DNA of 15,481 bases from Pseudomonadota bacterium (GCA_023410975.1 JAEYPG010000351.1:1-15481); one strand, 5' to 3'; numbered from the stretch's first letter, positions 8,435 to 15,481 are shown. Notes: generated by a model not told the origin, from the letters alone. Translations and numbers: made by a program.

Positions 8435-9552
8435 TGACCGCAGCAATCACGCCCATCGTCATGCCCAAGTGGGGCCTGTCGATGAAGGAAGGGACCGTCA
8501 TGTCGTGGCTGGTCGAGGAAGGAACCGAGATCGCGGTGGGCATGCCGATCCTGGACGTCGAGACCGACAAGATCGCCAACGCCGTGGAGGCGGCCGACCC
8601 CGGCGTGCTGCGCCGCAAGGTCGCGCAGGAGGGCGAGCTGCTGCCGGTCAAGGCGCTGCTGGGCGTGATGGCGGGGCCCGAGGTGTCCGACGCCGACATC
8701 GACGCCTACGTCGCGGCCTACCAGACGCCTTCGGCGGACGACGAGGAGGACGCCGATGCCGCGCCTGCCTACCTGTGGACCGAGGTGGACGGCATCCGCG
8801 TGCGCTACGCCCGACGCGGCGCGGAGAGCGGCACGCCGGTGCTGTTCATCCACGGCTTCGGCGGCGACCTGGACAACTGGCTGTTCAACATCGACGCGCT
8901 GGCCGAAGTGGCGCCCGTGATCGCGCTGGACCTGCCGGGACACGGCCAGTCCGACGTGAAGCTGCCGGGCGCGAGCCTGGCGGCGCTGGCGGACTTCACC
9001 GCCCGCTTCCTGGACGCGCTGGACGTGCCGCAGGTGCACGCGGTGGGCCACTCCATGGGCGGCGCGGTCGCGTCGCAGCTGGCGCTGGCGCACCCGGCGC
9101 GGGTGGCCTCCGTCGCGCTGATCGCGCCGGCCGGGCTGGGCGAGGACATCAACCACGCCTACACCGAAGGCTTCGCCACGGCGGCGTCGCGGCGCGAGCT
9201 CAAGCCGGTGCTGGAGCAGCTGTTCAACGACCCCACGCTGGTGAGCCGCCAGATGGTGGACGACGTGCTCAAGTACAAGCGGCTGGACGGCGTGGAGCCG
9301 CTGCTGCTGTCGCTGAGCCAGGCGCTGTTCCCGCAGGGCCGGCAGGCGGCGCGGCCGGGGCTGGAGCTGGGCTCCGGCGGCAAGCCGGTGCTGGTGGTCT
9401 GGGGCACGGAAGACCGCATCGTCCCGGCCGCGCACGCCGCCCACGCCCCACCGGGGGCGACGGTGGAGCGCTTCGAGGGCGCCGGCCACATGGTGCAGAT
9501 GGAGCGCGCCAACGACGTCAACCGGCTGCTGCGCAAGCACGTGGGCGGCTGA
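8434..9552 (+). CDS. acoC: AcoC, lipoyl domain-alpha/beta hydrolase fusion (acetoin dehydrogenase E2)
   Basis: The 372-residue E2-like component. An N-terminal biotinyl/lipoyl domain (about 6-82) carries the lipoylated lysine in VETDKIA, Lys46. A short acidic linker (about 100-110) leads to an alpha/beta hydrolase fold (about 118-370). That fold has the oxyanion segment HGFGGD (140-145), nucleophile elbow GHSMGG with Ser207, likely acid Asp327 in WGTEDRIVP, and His352 in GAGHMVQ. It lacks the classical E2 acyltransferase domain with its HxxxDG motif and the peripheral subunit-binding domain. The same layout is known for Cupriavidus necator AcoC, so this is family-typical, not damage. The start is set by the TAATG overlap with acoB and GGAGG nine bases upstream; in-frame open sequence further upstream lies inside acoB. 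It should pass the acetyl group to CoA. Confidence 0.94.
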   Translation: MTAAITPIVMPKWGLSMKEGTVMSWLVEEGTEIAVGMPILDVETDKIANAVEAADPGVLRRKVAQEGELLPVKALLGVMAGPEVSDADIDAYVAAYQTPSADDEEDADAAPAYLWTEVDGIRVRYARRGAESGTPVLFIHGFGGDLDNWLFNIDALAEVAPVIALDLPGHGQSDVKLPGASLAALADFTARFLDALDVPQVHAVGHSMGGAVASQLALAHPARVASVALIAPAGLGEDINHAYTEGFATAASRRELKPVLEQLFNDPTLVSRQMVDDVLKYKRLDGVEPLLLSLSQALFPQGRQAARPGLELGSGGKPVLVVWGTEDRIVPAAHAAHAPPGATVERFEGAGHMVQMERANDVNRLLRKHVGG

Positions 9553-9561
9553 TCCGGCCGG

Positions 9562-9579
9562 CTGACTGACTGACTGACT
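9562..9579. repeat. (CTGA)4 tetranucleotide repeat after acoC
   Basis: Four and a half copies of CTGA begin 9 bases after the acoC stop codon. Because the period is four, TGA falls in all three plus-strand frames (9563, 9567, 9571, 9575), so translation running past acoC is stopped in every frame. It lies outside any coding sequence, so slippage here would not switch a gene on or off by frameshift. Confidence 0.85.
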
Positions 9580-9593
9580 CAAGCGCAGACTGG

Positions 9594-9638
9594 TCCCCGT
9601 CGCGCCCGTGCAGGCGGGTGCGGCGGGGATTCTTCTTT
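9594..9638 (+). terminator. Rho-independent terminator of the acoXABC operon
   Basis: A 15-bp stem pairs 9594-9608 (TCCCCGTCGCGCCCG) with 9615-9629 (CGGGTGCGGCGGGGA), with two G-U wobbles and a six-base loop. It is followed directly by TTCTTCTTT (9630-9638). This is a strong intrinsic terminator pattern, 42 bases after the acoC stop and ahead of the ligase gene. It suggests that the ligase is expressed by partial read-through or from a separate promoter that I cannot identify. Confidence 0.85.
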
Positions 9639-9674
9639 GGCGCCGTGAACGAGAGAAGACGAGGAGGCATCACC

Positions 9675-10433
9675 ATGACGACGCACAGCTTTTCTTCTGC
9701 GCCTGCGCGGCGGCCGGCTTTCGTGCTGCTGCCCGATGCCGGCCGGCCGCAGGACGACCTGGCGCTGGAGACGCGGCTGCTGGAGCAGGCCGCCGAGGGC
9801 GGCGCCTATGCCGCGGTGTGGGAATGCCGCCCCGCGCTGGTGGTGCCCGCCACCTACCGGCGCTTCGAGCGCTTCGAGGCGATGTGCGAGCGCTTCGCGG
9901 CCGAGGGCTGGCCGGTATCGGTGCGCCGCTCCGGCGGCGGGCTGGTGCCGCAGGGGCCGGGCATGGTCAACCTCAGCCTGGCCTGGCGCACGCCCGCGCG
10001 CATGGCCGATGCGATGGAGACGGTGTACCTGGGGCTGTGCTCCCTGTTGCAGGAAGCGTTCGAGAGCTTCGGGCTGGACGCCCAGGCGCAGGCGGTGGAA
10101 GGCTCCTTCTGCGACGGCCGCTTCAACCTGGCGCTGGACGGGCGCAAGGCGGTGGGCACGGCGCAGTACTGGAAGCGCGCCAGCGCCACGGAGCACGTGG
10201 TGCTGGCGCATGCCTGCGTGCTGGTGGACGCGGACCTGCCGCTGCTGGTGGGGCGGGCCAACGAGTTCGAGGCCCGGCTCGGCAGCGACCGGCAGTACCG
10301 GGTGGACGCGGTGGCGAACCTGGTGCCGCCGGCAGGCTGGATGCCGGTGGATGCAGCGGGGCGGCCGCTGACGGCGGCGCACTTCGCACAGCGGCTGGCA
10401 AGCGGGGTAAACGGCGCCGCAGCCTTGTGCTGA
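9675..10433 (+). CDS. Lipoate-protein ligase family protein linked to the aco operon
   Basis: A 252-residue protein of the biotin/lipoate protein ligase (BPL/LplA/LipB) superfamily. The substrate-binding signature RRSGGG is at 84-89, followed by LVPQGPGMVNLSL where Escherichia coli LplA has a histidine-containing version. The conserved lysine lies in DGRKAVGTAQ (Lys158), with GTAQ (161-164) equivalent to the GSAQ of the family. The C-terminal accessory domain of E. coli LplA is missing, so it resembles the shorter ligases or amidotransferases. The start ATG has GAGGAGG seven bases upstream; a longer in-frame reading begins inside the terminator stem and is unlikely. Its position behind acoC, whose Lys46 needs a lipoyl group, makes AcoC its probable substrate (inference). 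Whether it uses free lipoate with ATP or transfers octanoyl/lipoyl from another protein cannot be told. Confidence 0.85.
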   Translation: MTTHSFSSAPARRPAFVLLPDAGRPQDDLALETRLLEQAAEGGAYAAVWECRPALVVPATYRRFERFEAMCERFAAEGWPVSVRRSGGGLVPQGPGMVNLSLAWRTPARMADAMETVYLGLCSLLQEAFESFGLDAQAQAVEGSFCDGRFNLALDGRKAVGTAQYWKRASATEHVVLAHACVLVDADLPLLVGRANEFEARLGSDRQYRVDAVANLVPPAGWMPVDAAGRPLTAAHFAQRLASGVNGAAALC

Positions 10434-10443
10434 AGGTTGCGGC
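10416..10443. other. Hairpin between the convergent ligase and immunity genes
   Basis: GCCGCAGCCTT (10416-10426) pairs with AAGGTTGCGGC (10433-10443) around a six-base loop, with one G-U wobble. It spans the ligase stop codon and ends three bases before the stop of the convergent immunity gene. No U-tract follows on either strand, so it is not a classical terminator, but it could block or stabilise converging transcripts. Confidence 0.45.
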
Positions 10444-10445
10444 CG

Positions 10446-11906
10446 TCAGCTTCCGCTCGGGCCCTGTGTAGGCGGCGGAGGCTGCTGGGCACGGACCGAT
10501 GGGCTCGTGCCCTCGACACCCGGCGGCCTCTCGTAGGAAGCCAAGCGCCACACCGCGGGCGTCTTGCCCACCGGGCGCTCGCCCTTGAGTTGCTGCCATA
10601 GGCTGGGCTCGCGCCACACCAGCGCCATCGGCATCAGCTGGCCTTTTTCCAACCAGATGCCCGGGCGCTGCGCCAGGTCGAGCGGGTCGTCGCACTCCCA
10701 CCAGCCGGTTTGCGGGCAGCGGTGGCCGGTGACGTGGCATTCGCCGAGGGGGGCCCCTGGCACGGCTTGGCTCGCCTTGGTGGCGCCTGTCGGACGCACA
10801 CGGATGGAGCTGATGAGCTTGTCCCACAACGCCACGGCTTCCTCGTCGCTGAGGCTTGGAGGCACCCGGGCCGTCTGTTGATTGCTCGCACCGGTGTCCA
10901 ATTGCATTTCGAATGCAGGCTTGAGCTCGTTGTTGGCTTCTCCGCCTCCTTCAAATACAAACTGGTGATTTTCACTACCGTCGCCTTGTACGGGCTTGCG
11001 CGCAAGCAACTCGTATCCCTTACCGCCGTTGAATTCGCGTTCGCCTCTGCGAAAAAATTTGATGCTTGCGTACCAGGCGCCATGGCCACTGCGCCGGGCG
11101 TAATCTTCGGCCTCCTTCTGTCGGCGCTGGATGCCATCTATCGTTTCCTGCTGCTTGTCTCCAACATTAACCCGCGTATTTATGGAGAAATGCACATCCG
11201 GAAATTCCTTGAGTCGGATACCCAAACTGAAATTTTCGCCTATGACACCCAGTGGCTTGCTGATGAAGGCACCATCGATGCATACGCCCACGTCATCAGG
11301 AATTTCATCATCGGCTCGGGGGCGGAGGTTTTTTGCCCCTTCATTCAATTCCCTTACCGTTTCGGAAACGGAGTGACCGTACTTGGCAGCATCTTCAGGC
11401 GCATAAGCGATGGCATTCTGAACGAACACGTCGTCATCCAAACGAAGAAATGATTCAACTTTGTAGTCACTGCCAGTACTCTTTTCCACACCAAAGACGA
11501 TTTTTTGCATCGGCAATATGCCATCAACAACTTTGCCATACATGGCCTCAGGCCCTTCTTTCAACTCCTTCATTGCGTAGCTATTATTTTTTGCAATCTC
11601 TTCCAATCGCTTGACAACCCACCCATGAATTTTCATGCCTTCGCCCGCCAAACGCTTGGTTGAAAATGGTGCTTCAGCAAAACCATACACCACGACTGCA
11701 CTGGCAGGCACATCGATGAGCAAGCGTCCAAAGCAGACGGTTTTGGTGTCTTCAAAAATTTTTTGCAGGCGAGGCGTAAGCGGCGTCAAGTTGGGTGTTT
11801 TCATGGATATTCGCGTGTAGTTACAGGCGCTCAGTGCGAGGCTGATCAATGCCATGCAGCCCCAGACACTGGTAGTGCTTTGCCGTGCAGACATCATTGG
11901 CTCCAT
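10446..11906 (-). CDS. Tli4-family T6SS lipase immunity lipoprotein with extra C-terminal module
   Basis: A protein of up to 486 residues. A signal peptide ends in the lipobox LSAC, with Cys28 as the lipidated residue, so it should be a periplasm-facing lipoprotein. The body (about 45-370), starting with TVCFGRLLIDVPASA and ending near ISSIRVRP, looks like the Tli4 immunity family. Such proteins neutralise phospholipase effectors in the periplasm. Residues about 385-460 form a separate module with Cys390, Cys397 and Cys405 and several tryptophans (GWWEC, LWQQLKGERP, VWRLASYE), then a proline-rich tail. The DNA for that 3' part is clearly more GC-rich than the rest. The frame overlaps the lipase gene. 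Met1, Met4 and Met5 are all possible starts. Met5 (11894) has GGAG six bases upstream and is my preferred start; Met4 would give an ATGA overlap. Confidence 0.85.
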   Translation of the reverse strand: MEPMMSARQSTTSVWGCMALISLALSACNYTRISMKTPNLTPLTPRLQKIFEDTKTVCFGRLLIDVPASAVVVYGFAEAPFSTKRLAGEGMKIHGWVVKRLEEIAKNNSYAMKELKEGPEAMYGKVVDGILPMQKIVFGVEKSTGSDYKVESFLRLDDDVFVQNAIAYAPEDAAKYGHSVSETVRELNEGAKNLRPRADDEIPDDVGVCIDGAFISKPLGVIGENFSLGIRLKEFPDVHFSINTRVNVGDKQQETIDGIQRRQKEAEDYARRSGHGAWYASIKFFRRGEREFNGGKGYELLARKPVQGDGSENHQFVFEGGGEANNELKPAFEMQLDTGASNQQTARVPPSLSDEEAVALWDKLISSIRVRPTGATKASQAVPGAPLGECHVTGHRCPQTGWWECDDPLDLAQRPGIWLEKGQLMPMALVWREPSLWQQLKGERPVGKTPAVWRLASYERPPGVEGTSPSVRAQQPPPPTQGPSGS

Positions 11907-13627
11907 TCCATCGTCTGGATAATTCGCACCAGGCTATAGAGCGTGCTGTGCAGAGCGGCTTCATTCTTGTAGCTGTCCTGATGTTCGTAGCCGGTTTGCC
12001 GGAACAAGCCTTTGAACTTGCCACTGAGCAATTGAGCGTCTGCGGAATGAAGAGGCACCGTTTGGTCTCCGGGATCAACCGGCGGTTGCAACCGCGCACT
12101 GGGACCCGGTGACGTCAGGCCCGGCGGCTTCGGCAATGCCGGGTCAGCGAGGTGCAGCAGGCCTTTACGGTTATCGGACAACAGTTCAAAGGTTTCCGCC
12201 CGCGATCCAATTGAGATATTTTTCCCGATATCCCAAACAACATGGTGCCAAGCCGCATGGCTGGCGTCGGCACCATAGTGAGCGTAACTGGTGGAATGAT
12301 AAGTATTGGCAATATCGCGATGAAACATCTTGGCCTTATCAAGCATTTTGCAGGAACGCTCAAAAGGCTTCATATCCAGTTTTTGTTGTGCCGGGTTCAG
12401 CCATTTTTCATTCAGCAGTCGGTACCAAGCCCCGCGCAACTTGTAAATTTCCACGTAAGGATCACCACCCCGCTTGGGCAGATTAAGCAGCGTTTGGCCG
12501 TCACGAGTGATCCGTAGCCACTCGTCGCCATAAGCTTGGCTGGGCAACAACTCCAAACCACCCTGCGAGTTACCCAACACCGCAGTGACTTCATCGCCGG
12601 AGTTTCCCAACACCTTGGCCGTGATATTTAATAAACCATCTTCAAAACCGCAACGCATGCGTTTGTAGGCTGCACCAGCCCCATTGGCAGGCATCACCCC
12701 ATGCACGATGCCCAGCACCTTTTCCTGACGATTCCCCATGGCAGGATGAATGAGCGCGCGGGCCACCAACCCGCCCATGCTGTGCGTGACCACGATGACC
12801 TTCTCGCACTGGAACCCCCAACCCTGGTACTGCGCGATCAATTTGTCGATGCGATCGGCCGTGTCCACACCTGATTGCCGATTCGATTGGAGCCAGTTGT
12901 AGCCCATGGCGTGCACCGGGAACCAGCAATCGCGCAGTGCCTGCCGCAGCTCTTCCTCCTGCAAAGGCTGCAGGTTTGACCCCAGGTAGGCCTGCCAAGC
13001 TGCCGGATTGACATCGACGATGTTTCTCCACCACGCATCGAGCTTGCCGCCGTGAAAGGCCGTGTGCAGCCGCAATTCGCAACGCTGCAGCAGTTCGCCA
13101 TAACTGTCGAAGAAAACCTCGCCCCAGCCACGTTCTCGCGCTTTCTGCTCCTTGCTCCGGCGCGGTTGGACCGTGGGCGGGTCGTCCATCAGTAAAGGGG
13201 TGTTGATGCCCAGATCCAGCGGCAACGTGAATTTCGCCTTTGCGTTGTCGTGCCGCTGTTCGGGTGATTCGGTTGGATCACCCGTCGGCGCATCGGGCGC
13301 ATAGGTATCGACTTCCGTCTGGGCTGGGTCGAGTTGCATCTGCCTTTGTGCCGGGGAAGCAGAGAGCAAATCAATGGCTTCCCCTTTGCGATCGGGCCGC
13401 CAAGCGATGTTGTTGCCCTTGCCCAGCTCGCCCTGGCGCCCTGCGGACAGCCGCAGGTTCGACCCCATGATGCCCGGCAGGAAAACGATGGGAATGACCC
13501 GCCGCGGCATCACGGCCATCTTCTGCGGCAGCTTGTCGCTCGCCGGGGTCACGAAACCCTGCGCCTTGCGCCCGCCGGTTTCAGGCTGGACGGGCAGCTG
13601 GTAGCCCACGATGGAAGACGTCGCCAT
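11894..13627 (-). CDS. T6SS phospholipase effector, Tle-class alpha/beta hydrolase
   Basis: A 577-residue serine hydrolase. The oxyanion region IVFLPGIMGSN (about 47-57) and the nucleophile elbow THSMGG with Ser283 are those of LCAT/PGAP1-like lipases. Likely partners are Asp521 in PGDQTVP and His549 in GYEHQDSY, both late in the chain where this fold puts them. No signal peptide is present, as expected for type VI cargo. It starts 12 bases after the vgrG stop with AAGGAGG six bases before the ATG, and its 3' end overlaps the Tli4-type immunity gene. That order (vgrG, lipase, immunity) marks it as an antibacterial effector attacking membrane lipids of target cells. The partner family suggests Tle4, but other Tle families share the same motif, so the subfamily is tentative. 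Its DNA looks less GC-rich than vgrG and the aco genes. Confidence 0.87.
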   Translation of the reverse strand: MATSSIVGYQLPVQPETGGRKAQGFVTPASDKLPQKMAVMPRRVIPIVFLPGIMGSNLRLSAGRQGELGKGNNIAWRPDRKGEAIDLLSASPAQRQMQLDPAQTEVDTYAPDAPTGDPTESPEQRHDNAKAKFTLPLDLGINTPLLMDDPPTVQPRRSKEQKARERGWGEVFFDSYGELLQRCELRLHTAFHGGKLDAWWRNIVDVNPAAWQAYLGSNLQPLQEEELRQALRDCWFPVHAMGYNWLQSNRQSGVDTADRIDKLIAQYQGWGFQCEKVIVVTHSMGGLVARALIHPAMGNRQEKVLGIVHGVMPANGAGAAYKRMRCGFEDGLLNITAKVLGNSGDEVTAVLGNSQGGLELLPSQAYGDEWLRITRDGQTLLNLPKRGGDPYVEIYKLRGAWYRLLNEKWLNPAQQKLDMKPFERSCKMLDKAKMFHRDIANTYHSTSYAHYGADASHAAWHHVVWDIGKNISIGSRAETFELLSDNRKGLLHLADPALPKPPGLTSPGPSARLQPPVDPGDQTVPLHSADAQLLSGKFKGLFRQTGYEHQDSYKNEAALHSTLYSLVRIIQTMEWSQ

Positions 13628-13639
13628 GGCAAGCCTCCT

Positions 13640-15481
13640 TCAGTCCAGCAGCTCAACCGTGTAGCGGGCATAGGGAATGGAAGACCGGAACACCGGCACC
13701 TTTCCCTGCTCGTCGGTCGTGGCCTCGATGACCTGACCGTCCTCCACATGAATCCGGCAGCGCCGTCCGGCGACCGGCAGGTCGGTCATGGCATCGACCA
13801 GCACGATGTGCTGGTCGAACTTCAAATCGCTCCCCGGCGCCTTCACCCCCGCCGGCACTCCCTCCCCGCCGCTGCTGTGCGCGAAGCTCGCCGACTTGAT
13901 CACGTAGGCCCCGCGCGCCTGCTCGTACAGCGAGCCGCCGCCCCAGCGCGTGGCCGCGCCGTCGCTGATCACCTCCACCTCCGGCGCCTGGATCACCACC
14001 TTCGTCCCGGCCGTGAGCCGGATCGTGCGCGCGGCCACCAGGTCGATGTCGCCGTCGTGCGCCTGGAGCGCCACGGGCCCCTGGCCGGCCACGGCCGTGA
14101 TGCCGCCCTGGTGCGCGAAGGTGCTCACGCCTTGCGCCGCGCGCTGGCGGATCTGCCCACCGGCCGTGAGCTGCGTATGGCCCACGCTCACGGCGTCGAT
14201 GTGCGTCTGCGCGCCCAGCAGCAGCCCATCCTGGCTGGCTACGGCCGCGCCCGCCGTGGCGCTCACCGCCACCAGCGGCGCGCCGCCGCCTGCAGCGTCC
14301 GGGTCCACGTTCGAGCCCTTGTCCCAGTCGCCCAGCAGTTGCACCAGGCGCTTGAGCCGTGCCGGATCGGTGCTGCCGGCCTGGTGCGTGTCGGCCAGCG
14401 ATGCGAGTTCCTCCACGGCCGACTGCAGCGCCTGCACCAGGCCCAGCAACTCGTCGCGCGCGAGGTGATTGCCGCCGGCCTCGGGCTGTGCCGCCGACGA
14501 GATCAGAACGCCCTGCCCACCGCGCACGGCGGTGGCCGCGTCGCTGCGCAGCTCGGCACCTTCGCCGCGTGGATGCGTCTCCCCCTTGCGCATGGGCGTG
14601 GCCAGGTCGCCCAGGTTGAGCTGGCTCGCCGCGTGGCCGCTGGCGAGCTGCGCGCTGAGGTGGCCGCGGGTGTCGTTGAAGCGCAGCTGCTGCTGGCGCT
14701 CACCGCCCAGCTCGCGCGTGACGATGCCGCTCAGCGCATGGTTCTGCGGCAACCCCGTCAGGCCGTCGAAGCGCGGCGGCGGGTTGGAGGCGTGGTGGCG
14801 GCAGCCCATGACCACCGGGCGCGAGGGGTCGCCCATCTCGAAGCCGATGCTCACCTCCATGCCGGGGCGCAGCGGGAACACCACGCCGAAGCCCGGCCCG
14901 CACCACAGCCCGTTGACGCGCACCCACGCGCTGTCGCCGGCGTTGCCGTTGGTCCCCGCGCCCGCGGCGTGCTCATGGTCCTCAGGGTCCAGCCCGTGGA
15001 AGCGCACCTTCACGCGCCCAAGGTCGTCGCACCACACCGGCGCGCCCTCCACGCCGACGACCGTGGCCGTCATCAGCGGCATCGCGGGCAGGTCCAGCTG
15101 CGGGTCCCACGCCGGCATCAGCGGCGCGTCGCGCTGCACGGCCGTGAAGCGGTTGACGTAGCGCTCGGCGCCATCGTGCGGCGGCGGCGCGTCGGCCCAG
15201 CCGTCGATGGCGGCCCCCGCATCCAGCAGCGCTTGCGCGCGTGCAGCCAGCTCCTTGGGCAGGTTGCTGCGCGCCCAGTGCTGCAGCCGCACGATGACGA
15301 ACTCGCGCCGGCGCGGCTCGAAGGCCGTGGCGTCGTCGAGCTGCGCGTGGCCGTCGATGCGGTTGTATTCGCCCACACAGAGGTCGCGCACGCCGCCGAT
15401 GCCGTGCAGCCGCTGCGCGCGGCTGGCGTGGCGGTCCAGCGCCACGCGCGCGAGCCGGTCGTGGTCGGCGATGTCGTTGCC
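13640..15481 (-). CDS. vgrG: VgrG spike protein, 3' part (5' end outside the window)
   Basis: The reading frame is open to the window edge, giving 613 visible C-terminal residues; the start and most of the gp27-like base are outside. VgrG trimers form the tip of the type VI secretion needle and carry effectors. In order I see the end of the gp27-like part (about 15481-15080, with LPKEL and NRFTAVQRD), the gp5-like OB domain (about 15073-14801, with LGRVKVRFHGLDP and RPGMEVSIGFEMGDPSRPVVMG), and a linker. A DUF2345-type beta-helix needle follows (about 14293-13916, with many short VxLxA-like repeats). The last 60 or so residues (about 13828-13646, FDQHIVLVDAMTDLPVAG onward) look like a transthyretin-type extension. 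In other VgrGs such tails bind the cargo encoded next door, which here is the lipase. No PAAR or adaptor gene (DUF4123, DUF1795) is in the window. Confidence 0.94.
   Translation of the reverse strand, partial: GNDIADHDRLARVALDRHASRAQRLHGIGGVRDLCVGEYNRIDGHAQLDDATAFEPRRREFVIVRLQHWARSNLPKELAARAQALLDAGAAIDGWADAPPPHDGAERYVNRFTAVQRDAPLMPAWDPQLDLPAMPLMTATVVGVEGAPVWCDDLGRVKVRFHGLDPEDHEHAAGAGTNGNAGDSAWVRVNGLWCGPGFGVVFPLRPGMEVSIGFEMGDPSRPVVMGCRHHASNPPPRFDGLTGLPQNHALSGIVTRELGGERQQQLRFNDTRGHLSAQLASGHAASQLNLGDLATPMRKGETHPRGEGAELRSDAATAVRGGQGVLISSAAQPEAGGNHLARDELLGLVQALQSAVEELASLADTHQAGSTDPARLKRLVQLLGDWDKGSNVDPDAAGGGAPLVAVSATAGAAVASQDGLLLGAQTHIDAVSVGHTQLTAGGQIRQRAAQGVSTFAHQGGITAVAGQGPVALQAHDGDIDLVAARTIRLTAGTKVVIQAPEVEVISDGAATRWGGGSLYEQARGAYVIKSASFAHSSGGEGVPAGVKAPGSDLKFDQHIVLVDAMTDLPVAGRRCRIHVEDGQVIEATTDEQGKVPVFRSSIPYARYTVELLD

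Noticed and set aside
9562..9579. Phase-variable repeat controlling a gene
   Set aside because: The repeat is outside any reading frame, is short, and has no promoter beside it.
9618..9674. Earlier start for the ligase gene
   Set aside because: It would place the start within the terminator stem; the ATG at 9675 has GAGGAGG at ideal spacing.
9553..15481. Functional link between acetoin catabolism and the type VI module
   Set aside because: The two are convergent, separated by the ligase gene, and share no visible regulatory element; adjacency is most simply explained by insertion of a vgrG island.

Overview
This window comes from a GC-rich genome, most likely a betaproteobacterium of the order Burkholderiales and probably the family Comamonadaceae. 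Three things point there: the acoR / acoXABC gene order known from Cupriavidus necator, a VgrG-lipase-Tli4 type VI secretion module of a kind common in that order, and an inverted copy of a CTTCGACAAGCTCAG-type dispersed repeat often met in these genomes. The genus cannot be fixed from the sequence alone.

Layout. (1) Positions 1-180 are non-coding: an inverted repeat (21-90) and a rho-independent terminator (150-173) that closes the next operon. (2) Positions 192-2741, minus strand, hold a two-gene signalling operon: a LuxR-type response regulator followed by a six-helix membrane hybrid histidine kinase. Its input signal is unknown. (3) Positions 2742-2968 are non-coding and carry an unusual alternating C/G tract. 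(4) Positions 2969-9552 are the acetoin catabolism locus. acoR, a sigma-54 enhancer-binding activator, lies on the minus strand. It diverges from acoX-acoA-acoB-acoC on the plus strand. The shared upstream region has a textbook -24/-12 promoter at 5252-5266 and a perfect 12-bp inverted repeat at 5114-5143 placed like an activator site. (5) A strong hairpin terminator (9594-9638) and a (CTGA)4 repeat separate acoC from a lipoate-protein-ligase-like gene (9675-10433), which probably lipoylates AcoC. (6) Positions 10446-15481, minus strand, are a type VI secretion cargo module: the 3' part of vgrG, a serine lipase effector of the Tle class, and a Tli4-family lipoprotein immunity gene.

How the genes fit together. 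AcoR with RNA polymerase-sigma54 should switch on acoXABC when acetoin is present. AcoA/AcoB (thiamine diphosphate E1) and AcoC (lipoyl E2-like protein) cleave acetoin to acetaldehyde and acetyl-CoA. No E3 (dihydrolipoamide dehydrogenase) gene is present, so E3 must be supplied from elsewhere. In the secretion module, VgrG delivers the lipase to rival cells, while the periplasmic lipoprotein protects the producer. The effector-immunity pair looks visibly less GC-rich than the DNA around it, which suggests a replaceable cassette.

Most of the window belongs to known families. The parts most worth checking are the 3' module of the immunity gene, the C/G tract upstream of the two-component operon, the promoter architecture between acoR and acoX, and the variant GTFTGG loop in AcoR. 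I see no clearly new system.
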